Made by a program: the position numbers and the translations under genes. From Ipomoea triloba (taxonomy: Eukaryota; Streptophyta; Magnoliopsida; Solanales; Convolvulaceae), in the NCBI RefSeq assembly GCF_003576645.1, contig NC_044918.1, positions 26,666,316-26,730,315 on the forward strand: a stretch of 64,000 nucleotides of DNA, given 5' to 3'. Under the pieces are notes generated by a model that saw only the letters and a list, made by a program, of their open reading frames with translations, ran no database searches and was not told the origin of the DNA. Within the stretch, counting starts at the first letter, position 1, and each line of letters starts with the position of its first letter. Positions 1 to 10,722 of the stretch are shown piece by piece.

Positions 1-522
1 GGATCCAATTTTCCGTCGCTACGAAACCCCGCCCTTTTTATTTAGAACAAAATAAATGCATCAAATTTAGCTCTAGCGACGGATATCACTTTCCGTCGCT
101 ATATTATAAAAAAAATAAATATATTATTGTTAGCAACGGATAGTTATCCGTCGCTAACTACAAAACTAACGGTGGAGGATTTATTTCATTGCTAATCCGT
201 CGCTATTTTGTAAAAAATAAATTATCTTTGGACAAATTAGCGACAGATTAAAATTTCCGTTACTAATCCGTCGTTATTCTACTTAATTAAAAAACCGCGA
301 AAATTCCGTCGCTAATCCGTCGCTACAATGTCTTAATTTTTTGCGCGCCGGCTTCCCGCTAATTTTAGCTACAGATTTAATGACAAAATTATTCCGTCGC
401 AACGTCCGTCGCCGATCCGTCGCAGATCCGTCGCTAAATGCCAAATTTTTTTAAAAACATAAATCCGTCGTTAATTTAGCATCGGAAGCAATCCGTCGGT
501 ATTTCCGCGTTTTCTAGTAGTG
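1..522. mobile_element. CACTA (En/Spm-like) transposon, terminal part
   Basis: The segment ends at 522 in TTTTCTAGTAGTG, the reverse complement of a CACTACTAGAAAA terminus. The 500 bp before it carry many copies of TCCGTCGCTA in both orientations, the usual subterminal architecture of CACTA elements, where a TNPA-like protein binds. No coding sequence is visible, and the other end lies outside the window. The adjacent TTC (523-525) would be the 3-bp target duplication, which cannot be confirmed without the far end. Confidence 0.8.
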
Positions 523-1091
523 TTCGCCTCAATGTTTGACCCAATAAAACTCAAACTCAAACTTGGATGTCTTCAAGAAAGCTTTAGCCTTGTAAATTAG
601 CTTTCCAAAGACACTTAAATCGCTTAAATCAGACCATGTAAATCAAAGATACAATTAAAATGCTAAGCGCAGATCAATTGATGTGGGAATACATGCCTTG
701 ATAGTTTTTCTTCAACCAAGTCTTGTAATAACTTCTACACATCTTCCTGATCGTCTCCATGCCACTACTTAATGCATCCTTGACGAATTACAACAGCACC
801 ATGATATGCAATGTGAACGAAACTTTTTTTGTTATGACTGAACTTAGATAATAAAATTTCTAAGCTGCTTACGTACTCCCATGAAATAGATCAAGTCAAA
901 CGTAGTTCAAATAACTTAGTTAATGGTTAACGCCGTACATAGTTTAAACTCTTGCGGGCAGGCCGTACGCAGTTTAAACTCATGCGGATCAGGAGTGTCT
1001 ATGACTTGGGCCCACCCATAGACAAGGGAGATATTTAGCAGTTTAACCATGTGCAACATTTTTTGTGGATTTCTTCTCATTCATCAAAGTA
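523..1091 (-). other. Non-coding remnant of the minus-strand gypsy element
   Basis: Translation of the stretch downstream of the gypsy ORF fragment gives many stops and no reverse transcriptase motifs. A degenerate direct repeat (GCCGTAC..AGTTTAAACTC..TGCGG) occurs near 930-990. It is most simply decayed retrotransposon interior into which the CACTA element inserted. No host gene is seen. Confidence 0.4.
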
Positions 1092-1487
1092 TCACGGCCA
1101 TGCGATCACCCTCCAACTCTTGGGTGCCTCCACATCTTTACAATTTTGATGTGTTGCATAACTTGATTCCATACTTTCTTCATTTTTTTCTTGCAAAGAA
1201 GTGTGCACAATAATCTTTGGCCGAACCTTTAAAACTTCGCCACACAGAACATTGACATCGGCTTCTCGTTTCATACGAGAAGGGACTGCACTCTTGATTT
1301 CCTTTGACGGTTCTGTGCCAAGAGGGGTCTTGGTATGCTTCTTAATGATAAGGACAGGTCCAAGTCTCTCATGCACAGACTTCTTCTTGACTTCCTTAGG
1401 ACTTGCCCCCAACCTGTTAAAGACCGATTGTCGTGACTCCACCTTACCAATCCTGTCAAAAATAGACTGTCTCTTATCTTGACCTTG
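1092..1487 (-). pseudogene. Ty3/gypsy polyprotein fragment (linker between protease and RT)
   Basis: The minus-strand frame encodes the repeated SVFxRLG / SIFDRIG modules and the SRMKRE...GEVLKV motif, which in plant Ty3/gypsy polyproteins lie between the protease and the reverse transcriptase. The reading frame continues across the nested LTR element: removing 1488-10717 plus one CCTTG copy joins it to the sequence starting at 10723 without a frame break. It ends in a stop at 1092 with no RT domain after it, so the element is defective. Confidence 0.75.
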
Positions 1488-3155
1488 TGTTAAGAACATA
1501 CTGTAATAGGTTTGATGATACCAAATGTAATGTTCAATCCCCTAAGTCTCGATAGATAGGAAATATATGTAAGTTCGACAAGTAAACTATGAGCGAAAAT
1601 ACAACCGGGTAATTGAGCTCAACTCGGAAAATATTTAAGCTTAAGGTGAACTTGTTTGAACATCTTAGAAGTTTCGTGTTGTAAGCTTATAGATAGATCA
1701 GAAGAAGGCACGAGACATCACTGGAGGAATAAGGGTCTACGAGACATCAACTAAGTCTCGAGACATAAGCAGAGTTCGAGAGATGGAATCTCTCGAAACA
1801 TCAATCCAGTTCGAGACATGAGATCGAGACATCAAGTAGTCGAGACATCAATTTTTGGTCTCGATAGACTAGCACTTCTCCAATGAACTGAACGGCAGTT
1901 AACACGCATAGATAAAGTAATCTAAGTTTGGAGAAAAAGAATATCATGGAGATAAAATATTAAGGAGGTGCTGACAGAGTATTATGGGAAAATAGAACAG
2001 CCGGAAGTGGATGCCACGTCAGAACTCCACAACCAACGGATAGAAGATGCACCAATCAGAGGTCGGTCTTATTCCCTAAAACGAGGATCAATGGGAATAT
2101 AAAAAGAGTAACTTTTACCAAAAGAAGTAAGTGGAGTATGGACTCAAGATAGTGGAATATGGGATATTCACTACAAGACAAAAGATTCAAGTTACAAGAC
2201 TACCACTCCATGAAAACATGCTAAAAATATGCAAGTCACATGATCGGCATGGGAGACAGATTTCAAACGGAATAATTTTCCCTCCAACTGAATTATTCCT
2301 CAACTCTCATATATAAGGACGTGAAGACACAAATTCAACTAGTTTTTTGAGAAGGTTCGAAAAATTCAAGCTATCATAAGAGGTGTCTAGTTCAAACGTT
2401 CAAAAGTGCAAGTGCTTAATCTGGAATATCATACTTGATATTCATAACAGCGAGAAAACACATCTTAGTGTTTTGAGAGAGTTACAAAGCTTAAACTACT
2501 ACACATCTAGAAGGTGACCGAAGCTGCACTACAAGGAAGATTATCCATCGAAAGCTTTTGGTCAGATTGGAGATTGTTACACTCAACCTGTGGCAACCGG
2601 AACAACCTTGCTTTGGAGAAGACAAGAAGAGGCGGAGTAACCTGGGAGCTGTCTTGTGAAGATCCTGAGGCTTGAGGCGGGCTTGGTGATCAAAGCTCAA
2701 GTGCTCGAGAGGTGGAGTAACAAGAAGCGGGGCGAAAAACCTGAGGCTTGAGGCGGGCTTCGTGATCAAAGCTCAAGCGCTCGATATTGTACTAAAAAGG
2801 AAAGTTTTAGTGCAATCCTTCTAGGGAGTTTCTAGAAGAAGAGTGGACGTAGGCGGGTTGGCCGAACCACTTAAAAATCTCTCTCGCATTTACTTTCTGT
2901 TTTTACCTCTCGCTAACTATCTCTCGAACTGCACTGCATATAACCACACCTCTCGAACTAACTCAAACTCGTGCAAATTAAAAGGGGATAACTTTTCCGC
3001 TGCGCATAAAACTTTGTCTTCATCTTGTGAGGTATCGGACCTAAACATCCTAAGTTCAATACACACGAGAGGTCGAAAAAGATTTGCAAAAATCTTATAC
3101 AAGTCTATTCACCCCCCCCCCTCTAGACTTGTACCCCATCCCCTTGGGACCAACA
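1488..3155 (+). repeat. 5' LTR of the nested element
   Basis: This is the left 1668-bp terminal repeat, running from TGTT to AACA. A cluster of CGAGACAT-type words lies at about 1705-1870, and a TATATAAG box lies near 2311. Several open frames of 60-140 codons occur here and in the right copy at the same offset; they are treated as LTR shadows, not genes. Confidence 0.92.
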
Positions 3156-4240
3156 ATTGGTATCAAGTGGGACTCTTACAGCTGCACATTCCGGAAAAGG
3201 ATCTCCCTCAACCAAATGGAGAACCAAGGGAAAGGGAGATGGAGCCTGTGAGGAATGCAGCAACGGAGAGGTAGAGAAGAACAAGAAGAATTAGCCACCT
3301 CTAGTTCTGTTACTAGAATAAATAGGATCTTAGATGGCTAGTTCCTGCTCTAACGTTAGATTCCTATATGGCTTTCCAAGGCCAAACAAAAGTTTCTAGG
3401 AAATCTAATAGTATATTGATTCATATGTAATGTATCTGGAAATCACTAAATGAACTTAAGAATATGTTCCAAGTGATATCTTTTGGATGAATCAATCTTG
3501 TTCTTCTTGCAATCTGTGTTCGACAAGTAGTTCGAGAGATACTTAATCAGTTTGCCTATATATACTTTATGTCTCGAAGAAGGGGAGTTCGAGAGATCAC
3601 TTCGAAAGATAACAAACTGGTTCTGTGTGTATCTCTAAATGGAAGAATAAGGAGGGTTAGGGATCAATCACTCAGGGGGAAGATCCTTAACCATTTGAAT
3701 GCGTTGTTATTGGATATACCATATCAAGACGGAGGAATAAGGAGGTTTAGGGATCAATCACTCAGGGGGAAGATCATTAAACTAGTACAGCTGAACGTTC
3801 ACTTTCGAAAGGTGAAACTAATGTGTTCAACGGATATATGTGGAACGGCTATTAATGTTAGCCACGTGGTCTTCGGTTACTGATGGTTTTCCAAATTTTA
3901 AGGGCACTATCTTGATTAATGGGAGCATGCTTCAGTTATCTTATCTTATAACCCCACTTTTAAATTCTAAACCGTCACATACTTTCCCAAAAATACCCTT
4001 ACCATATGTTATACTCCTAACCGTTATAAAAGGGTATTTCTGACCTTTCACCTCTTTTAAATCAACCGGGATCACCTGTCGGGTCAAACTCTCAACCCTA
4101 CCCATATATTCGACCCAAATCCACAAGATATAAAAGCCAAATCCATCATCCTTACCCGGATTCAAGCTCAAACCGAATATCCAAAATCCCCAATTTACAA
4201 ACACTGTACACATTCCCTCCAAAACACCAAGCTATCAACA
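3156..4240 (+). other. Untranslated leader of the nested LTR element
   Basis: The 1.1-kb leader has only short ORFs. A segment containing GGATCAATCACTCAGGGGGA occurs twice (about 3640-3690 and 3730-3780). I see no structural domain encoded here. It probably carries packaging and promoter-proximal signals (inference). Confidence 0.5.
3158..3165 (+). promoter_or_regulatory. Primer-binding site (initiator tRNA-Met type)
   Basis: TGGTATCA begins three bases after the LTR end and matches the first eight bases of the usual TGGTATCAGAGC site complementary to the 3' end of initiator tRNA-Met. The match then degenerates to AGTGGG. Confidence 0.75.
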
Positions 4241-5038
4241 ATGGCGTCCGAATCATCTTCTGAAGCTTACCAAAAAGAGTTGGCCCATATTCGAACTCTC
4301 ATCAAGCAAGTCAATGCGGGGAGTATCCTTGACAGAGATGGATTCGTCAACCACTCGACGAACCCAAAGCAGACGGAGAAAGTCCTCAAGAAGTTCGAAA
4401 AGGCTGGGCTCATGAAATACATGACGCATGATTATCGAACCATCCACGACCTCGACTACACCGAATGGTTCGCGAATGCTAAGGTCACAAAGGGCAAGAT
4501 TGAGAGTCGGTTCAACGAAATTGATATCACAACATCCGTTGGTGACCTAAGGGCAGCATTCGATTTTGCTGCCTCAGAGGAGGCAGTCAAGCACCTCTCG
4601 GATTACAATCTGGACAAGCAAGCTTTTTGGGACAAAATCCGACTGGAGAATGCACCGTCCAGCGCAACCTCTGCCCTCCGCAAATACCATCTGAAGGAGA
4701 GGTTTGCTATTGCAGCTGATCTCATCATGAAATTCATCCTCAGCAAGGCATCTAGAACCGATGAGATCAATCTGGACATCCTCAAAATCGCATCTAGAAC
4801 CGATGAGATCAATCTGGACATCCTCAAAATCCTCCATGGAACCGATGAGATCAATCTGGACATCCTCAAAATCCTCCATGCCATCTGGAACAACGTTCTG
4901 GACATCCTCAAAATCCTCCATGCCATCTGGAACAACGTTCTGGACATCCTCAAAATCCTCCATGCCATCTGGAACAACGTTCAAATGGACTGGGCGCACA
5001 TCATCTTCAACTTCCTAAAGCAACAAGTGCAAGGCTAA
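4241..5038 (+). CDS. ORF1 of the nested LTR element, function unknown
   Basis: The frame opens with ATG at 4241 (MASESSSEAY) and runs 265 codons to TAA. The first 160 residues form a mixed alpha/beta-looking domain, and the last third has DEINLDILKI and HAIWNNV modules. It resembles, from memory and weakly, the uncharacterised 'putative plant transposon protein' type of ORF found in plant retroelements; it has no CCHC knuckle or DxG protease motif. Residues about 170-248 are inflated by a staggered 42-bp echo (4748-4981) that is probably an assembly error, so the true protein is likely shorter by several 14-residue units. It is the first ORF after the leader, where gag would normally sit, so a gag-like packaging role is possible but unproven. 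Confidence 0.55.
   Translation: MASESSSEAYQKELAHIRTLIKQVNAGSILDRDGFVNHSTNPKQTEKVLKKFEKAGLMKYMTHDYRTIHDLDYTEWFANAKVTKGKIESRFNEIDITTSVGDLRAAFDFAASEEAVKHLSDYNLDKQAFWDKIRLENAPSSATSALRKYHLKERFAIAADLIMKFILSKASRTDEINLDILKIASRTDEINLDILKILHGTDEINLDILKILHAIWNNVLDILKILHAIWNNVLDILKILHAIWNNVQMDWAHIIFNFLKQQVQG
4748..4981. repeat. 42-bp staggered echo, site 1
   Basis: Five overlapping copies occur with an exact 42-bp period. GCATCTAGAACC is at 4748 and 4790, GAACCGATGAG at 4797 and 4839, and CTGGACATCCTC at 4856, 4898 and 4940. Each copy repeats the tail of the previous one and extends a little further, unlike an ordinary tandem array. It is probably artefactual. Confidence 0.85.
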
Positions 5039-5414
5039 GTTTCAAACACCAACCAGTCGATTAATAAAAAGGTTGGTTTCGGTTTTGTTGTTCAATATTT
5101 GTTGAGTTTGAAGGGTTTGTAATTGAGGGAAGGGAGAGAGATTCATCATAATACCTATATGGGTAGGACGAAATCTCAAGCTCTAAAGTCCAAGGGTGTA
5201 AAGATTGCACCCTCTCCCTCAAAGCCTAAGGGAAAGGGCAAGAGGAAAACCCAATCTGTCGAGGAGGATTCTGATGATGCACCACTGGGTGTATTGATTA
5301 AGAGGGTTGTTCTACCTAAGAAGGCTAAGAAAGCTAACTCTGATGCTGTTACCAAGACTCGAGAGGTGACACCCTCTGTTATTCCAGTACCATTCGAGGA
5401 CAGGGCACAAGCCC

Positions 5415-6385
5415 AGGGGGAATCTCAGGCTACAATGGCCGCTGAGGTTGAGAGAGTGCCCCCTACCAGTTCCATGTCGGGTGAGATAGTTGTTGTTTTG
5501 AATGTTGATGATGGTGCTGGTACTGCTGATGAGTCTGCGGGTAAGTCTCGAGAGGAGACTGGAAAGTTTGAAGGCACTGGGATCAGTGATCCAGTGCAGG
5601 GTGATGCTGAGGAACCACGAGAGGTGGTACGAAAGATAGCAGTTTCAGCAGAGTATGTTCGAGTTGACGTTTCGGAAACTGCTGCTGTTGATCAAGGCAT
5701 GTGGTCAGGGACCCAGTGCAAAGTGCTCAAAATGTGGAGTTGACACCCACTGAATCTACTCAAGTTGAAGGATCGATAGCTAGACCCATAGCAGATGTTG
5801 GGTTGGGTGACGATCTCTCGGAGCACAATCGAGAGATCGATGTACAGACAATGGAAGCTGCATCAGAGACAGAAATCCTATCTGCTGAGCCTCATGATCN
5901 AGGGGGAATCTCAGGCTACAATGGCCGCTGAGGTTGAGAGAGTGCCCCCTACCAGTTCCATGTCGGGTGAGATAGTTGTTGTTTTGAATGTTGATGATGG
6001 TGCTGGTACTGCTGATGAGTCTGCGGGTAAGTCTCGAGAGGAGACTGGAAAGTTTGAAGGCACTGGGATCAGTGATCCAGTGCAGGGTGATGCTGAGGAA
6101 CCACGAGAGGTGGTACGAAAGATAGCAGTTTCAGCAGAGTATGTTCGAGTTGACGTTTCGGAAACTGCTGCTGTTGATCAAGGCATGTGGTCAGGGACCC
6201 AGTGCAAAGTGCTCAAAATGTGGAGTTGACACCCACTGAATCTACTCAAGTTGAAGGATCGATAGCTAGACCCATAGCAGATGTTGGGTTGGGTGACGAT
6301 CTCTCGGAGCACAATCGAGAGATCGATGTACAGACAATGGAAGCTGCATCAGAGACAGAAATCCTATCTGCTGAGCCTCTGGAAG
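5415..6385. repeat. Unmerged contig overlap around N5900
   Basis: 5415-5893 equals 5901-6379 without visible mismatch. The last six bases before N (ATGATC) match the continuation that follows the echo in the right-hand copy. This is one locus assembled twice, so the duplicated ORF2 segment should be counted once. Confidence 0.9.
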
Positions 6386-6525
6386 CTGCATCAGAGACAG
6401 AAATCCTATCTGCTGAGCCTCATGATCTGAATGACGAAGTAGAAATCCTATCTGCTGAGCCTCATGATCTGAATGACGAAGTCGAAATCCTATCTGCTGA
6501 GCCTCATGATCTGAATGACGAAGTC
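6338..6525. repeat. 42-bp staggered echo, site 2
   Basis: TGGAAGCTGC occurs at 6338 and 6380; GAAATCCTATC occurs at 6400, 6442 and 6484. The period is exactly 42 bp. The contig end at 5852-5899 covers the start of the same locus and passes straight from GAGCCTC to ATGATC without an echo, which argues that the repeats are not real. Confidence 0.85.
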
Positions 6526-8770
6526 ACCTCTCAGTTGGATCAACGTGTTGAAGACGTGCCTAGTTTGGATGATTTCTCCAAGGTACTCCGATGGATCAAC
6601 TGGAGAACAGGCCCCTTTGATCAACTGATTGCACTAGCAGCAGTTATGGAGGCTGAGGAGATCTTTGCTTTGAACTGGTTAAACCTTACCGAGATTCCAG
6701 CCAATGAACTTCGAGACCTAGCCCATGAAATGCATGTGACCAAGAAAAATCTTGGCCGATCTAACAAAGGCAAGGGCATAGCTGTTGATGAACAAGAAGA
6801 CGAGCCTGAAGTGGATCCTGAATTAGAGGCACAATATCAAGAAGATCTCAGGCTCGCTACTGCTTTATCCTTGGGACATCAAGTAGAGGATACGAGAGGT
6901 CCAGGAGAGACCTCAGGAGTTGCGAGAGATGATTCTGAAAATCCGATAGCAACAACCGCAATTCCTCTGTCCCAAGTCAGTGACTCTGCTCTGGACGCAC
7001 AGGTAGCCGCTTCGAGAGGTGAATCCGAGACCTCTGAAGCACTTGAGGCAAAACCCAACTCAGTTTTACTTTTGCCAGCTTCTGAGTCCACACCCTCGGT
7101 TGACACCGACGAAGCACAGACAGTTCGAGAGGGTGAAATTTCGTTGCTCACACTGCCGGGCTTTCCAATCTATATGGAGCAGCCATCTCCATTCCTACTC
7201 CCAGATGACACGGTGTCCACCTTTGCGGCCAGAATGTTTGATAGGCAAAGGTGGAGTGCACCAGCTGCTCCTGAAACCATAGTGATTCCTGATTCGCCTG
7301 AGCAGACTGAGGTGCAGTCAGATGAGCAACGAGAGCAGACAGTTTCAAGTCCTGCTGGTTCGAGAGGTAACGAGGAAGATGATGTGCTCATCAATGGTGG
7401 AAATCGGGAAGCACCTATCGATGCACAAACTCTCCCCTCAAGTCCAATCCCTCCGGCAGATGATCAAGTTACCAGCTCTGGTTCGAGAGGTAACACTGAG
7501 GAGGATCCTCAATTGGATGGAAACCGGGAAGCATCCAATACAGACGTTCCTTCCTTAGCTGATCCAATCCTACCAGAAGCTGAAGCTGAGGTTTCAGGTT
7601 CGAGAAGTGATCCGTCCCTCAGGTGAAAACCGGGAAGCGCCTGATATGGAGCTACCTTCGAGTTCTGATCCCAGTGTCCCTGCTGATCCTCAGACACATA
7701 ATCGAGAGGTGGACTCACAGTTGCAAGTCATGGGTGGAAATCTGGAAGCACCCAAGTCCCCTCCGACTAAAGGTACTCCTCAACCTTCTTCTCTTCCTTC
7801 TGATTATGATCGACAGGCCGAAGAAGCTTTCGTTGGCGAGGTGCGCCAATTCATGGCCGATCAATCTCAGAAGATGGCTCAAATTGAGCGCATACTCATT
7901 GTTGTTCGCAACGCATCAATGCCTGCTGCTGGTATGAGTGAATCCCAAGCCAGCCATGCAGAACTTCTCAAACAAGCGGTGTGGGCTGAAGATGCAGCAC
8001 GACGAGCCGCAAATGAAGCTGCGGAAGCTCGAGCAGAAGCTGCAGGAGCAAAGGCTGAAGTGGCAGAACTAAGAGCTGAACTTCGAGCCTTCCAGAACTC
8101 CAGTGAAATTCGACAGGACGTAATCAAAGCACTACTCGATGACTTGTCGAACAAAGTACTTGCCCAGCTTCAATCACTTTTTGAAGGTATGTCCACTCTC
8201 CTTTCCCGTCAGGATGATGCCAACAAGGGGGAAAATCAAGGGAATCAAGGGCCAAGAGGGACATCCAAAAGAAAGAAAAGGGCAGCCAGTGAACCCTTAA
8301 CCACTGGACCTCCTCCGAAAGTTCCAAGAACAATGAGCAAGGCAATGGAGGAAGCCAATAGGAAGGAGGATCTAAGGGTTCAGCGCACACTGGAAATGGA
8401 GAAGAGGAGAGAAGAAGACTGAGAAAGGAGAAGAAAGAGGCAAGAACAACAAACGACCAAGGAGAAGAAAGATGAGCAATTTATGAAAAATTACAGAATG
8501 GGAATCAAGGAAGACTCTACAGAATTTCTAAATGGAATCATCGTAAGTCTTCTCAACAAAACTGACTTATCTTCTCACAGTGGCCTCACTGCTAGCGAAT
8601 GCATCGAATGGTGGAGAGATGGGGTAATCGAAGGAAGTTTCATAGGTGAAGCCTTCATCAACTACCTTCACCTTGACGTATCAGATGAGTACCTGGATCT
8701 GGTAAACTCCAAAGACCCCATTAAGACACGAGCAGCTATCAACGAGAAAAGGAAAGCAGACAAGCAGTAA

Positions 8771-9034
8771 GCTCTCGATGTCTACATGCATTCTTGATTA
8801 TGTTGTTCTTTGCTTTTTTTGGTATTTTTTTCTGCTAAAGATCTTTTCTTTGTAAAACACTCCTTTTATCTTAATATATATATATATCTTTTGTTGGGGG
8901 TGTTGCGTGAGTTTTTACTTCATGCTTTAGCAGATTAGTTTCCATGTCAAACTTACCGTATGTGCTGAAAATAAAATCAAAGTCAATATTTTCTTACAAA
9001 TCAGCCATATAAGTAAGTATAGTGTTGGCATCAT
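8771..9034 (+). other. 3' untranslated region of the nested LTR element
   Basis: This is an AT-rich stretch with a short (TA)n run near 8875-8887 between ORF2 and the polypurine tract. No coding potential is visible. Confidence 0.5.
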
Positions 9035-9049
9035 CAAAAAGGGGGAAAT
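9035..9049 (+). promoter_or_regulatory. Polypurine tract
   Basis: AAAAAGGGGGAAAT lies immediately upstream of the TGTTAAG start of the right LTR, the expected plus-strand priming site. It fixes the element's orientation as plus. Confidence 0.88.
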
Positions 9050-10717
9050 TGTTAAGAACATACTGTAATAGGTTTGATGATACCAAATGTAATGTTCAAT
9101 CCCCTAAGTCTCGATAGATAGGAAATATATGTAAGTTCGACAAGTAAACTATGTGCGAAAATACAACCGGGTAATTGAGCTCAACTCGGAAAATATTTAA
9201 GCTTAAGGTGAACTTGTTTGAACATCTTAGAAGTTTCGTGTTGTAAGCTTATAGATAGATCAGAAGAAGGCACGAGACATCACTGGAGGAATAAGGGTCT
9301 GCGAGACATCAACTAAGTCTCGAGACATAAGCAGAGTTCGAGAGATGGAATCTCTCGAAACATCAATCCAGTTCGAGACATGAGATCGAGACATCAAGTA
9401 GTCGAGACATCAATTTTTTGTCTCGATAGACTAGCACTTCTCCAATGAACTGAACGGTAGTTAACACGCATAGATAAAGTAATCTAAGTTTGGAGAAAAA
9501 GAATATCATGGAGATAAAATATTAAGGAGGTGCTGACAGAGTATTATGGGAAAATAGAACAGCCGGAAGTGGATGCCACGTTAGAACTCCACAACCAACG
9601 GATAGAAGATGCACCAATCAGAGGTCGGTCTTATTCCCTAAAACGAGGATCAATGGGAATATAAAAAGAGTAACTTTTACCAAAAGAAGTAAGTGGAGTA
9701 TGGACTCAAGATAGTGGAATATGGGATATTCACTACAAGACAAAAGATTCAAGTTACAAGACTACCACTCCATGAAAACATGCTAAAAATATGCAAGTCC
9801 CATGACCGGCATGGGAGACAGATTTCAAACGGAATAATTTTCCCTCCAACGGAATTATTCCTCAACTCTCATATATAAGGACGTGAAGACACAAATTCAA
9901 CTAGTTCTTTGAGAAGGTTCGAAAAATTCAAGCTATCATAAGAGGTGTCTAGTTCAAACGTTCAAAAGTGCAAGTGCTTAATCTGGAATATCATACTTGA
10001 TATTCATAACAGCGAGAAAACACATCTTAGTGTTTTGAGAGAGTTACAAAGCTTAAACTACTACACATCTAGAAGGTGACCGAAGCTGCACTACAAGGAA
10101 GATTATCCATTGAAAGCTTTTGGTCAGATTGGAGATTGTTACACTCAACCTGTGACAACCGGAACAACCTTGCTTTGGAGAAGGCAAGAAGAGGCGGAGT
10201 AACCTGGGAGCTGTCTTGTGAAGATCTTGAGGCTTGAGGCGGGCTTGGTGATCAAAGCTCAAGTGCTCGAGAGGTGGAGTAACAAGAAGCGGGGCGAAAA
10301 ACCTGAGGCTTGAGGCTGGCTTCGTGATCAAAGCTCAAGCGCTCGATATTGTACTAAAAAGGGAAGTTTTAGTGCAATCCTTCTAGGGAGTTTCTAGAAG
10401 AAGAGTGGACGTAGGCGGGTTGGCCGAACCACTTAAAAATCTCTCTCGCATTTACTTTCTGTTTTTACCTCTCGCTAACTATCTCTCGAACTGCACTACA
10501 TATAACCACACCTCTCGAACTAACTCAAACTCGTGCAAATTAAAAGGGGATAACTTTTCCGCTGCGCATAAAACTTTGTCTTCATCTTGTGAGGTATCGG
10601 ACCTAAACATCCTAAGTCCAATACACACGAGAGGTCGAAAAAGATTTGCAAAAATCTTATACAAGTTTATTCACCCCCCCCCCTCTAGACTTGTACCCCA
10701 TCCCTTTGGGACCAACA
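9050..10717 (+). repeat. 3' LTR of the nested element
   Basis: This is a copy of 1488-3155 at a constant offset of 7562 bp, differing by about 20 substitutions. It ends in CCAACA and is followed by the CCTTG target duplication at 10718-10722. Confidence 0.92.
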
Positions 10718-10722
10718 CCTTG

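Larger units (their letters stand above)
5159..8770 (+). pseudogene. ORF2 of the nested LTR element, long acidic/coiled-coil protein, frameshifted
   Basis: An ATG at 5159 (MGRTKSQAL) opens a basic, Lys-rich N-terminus, followed by a long acidic Ser/Glu/Pro-rich region. At about 7800-8190 there is an Ala/Glu-rich coiled coil (EAAEARAEAAGAKAEVAEL), then a basic KRKKRA motif. The C-terminus at 8483-8770 is a small folded-looking domain (SECIEWWRDG). The frame is broken near 5700 (+2 shift), near 7610 and by an in-frame TGA at 8420-8422. It also contains N5900 with its duplicated contig overlap and a 42-bp echo at 6338-6525. No enzymatic motif is visible. RE/RG motifs recur because the DNA word CGAGAGGT recurs through the element. 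The function is unknown; it is either a decayed second ORF of this family or one expressed by frameshifting. Confidence 0.55.
1488..10717 (+). mobile_element. Complete non-autonomous LTR retrotransposon nested in gypsy
   Basis: Two 1668-bp LTRs (1488-3155 and 9050-10717) begin TGTTAAGAAC and end GGGACCAACA. They are flanked by identical 5-bp target duplications CCTTG (1483-1487 and 10718-10722). A TGGTATCA primer-binding site follows the left LTR and a purine tract precedes the right one. The interior holds at least two ORF regions but no recognisable gag zinc knuckle, protease, reverse transcriptase, RNase H or integrase, so movement would need proteins from another element. I counted about 20 substitutions between the LTRs by eye (roughly 1.2 percent), so the insertion is fairly recent. 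The interior includes one assembly overlap at N5900 and two 42-bp echo sites. Confidence 0.93.

Noticed and set aside
2843..3274. 143-codon plus-strand ORF, with a shorter copy at 10405
   Set aside because: It lies mostly within LTR sequence and recurs at the same offset in both LTRs with no domain; it is an LTR shadow.
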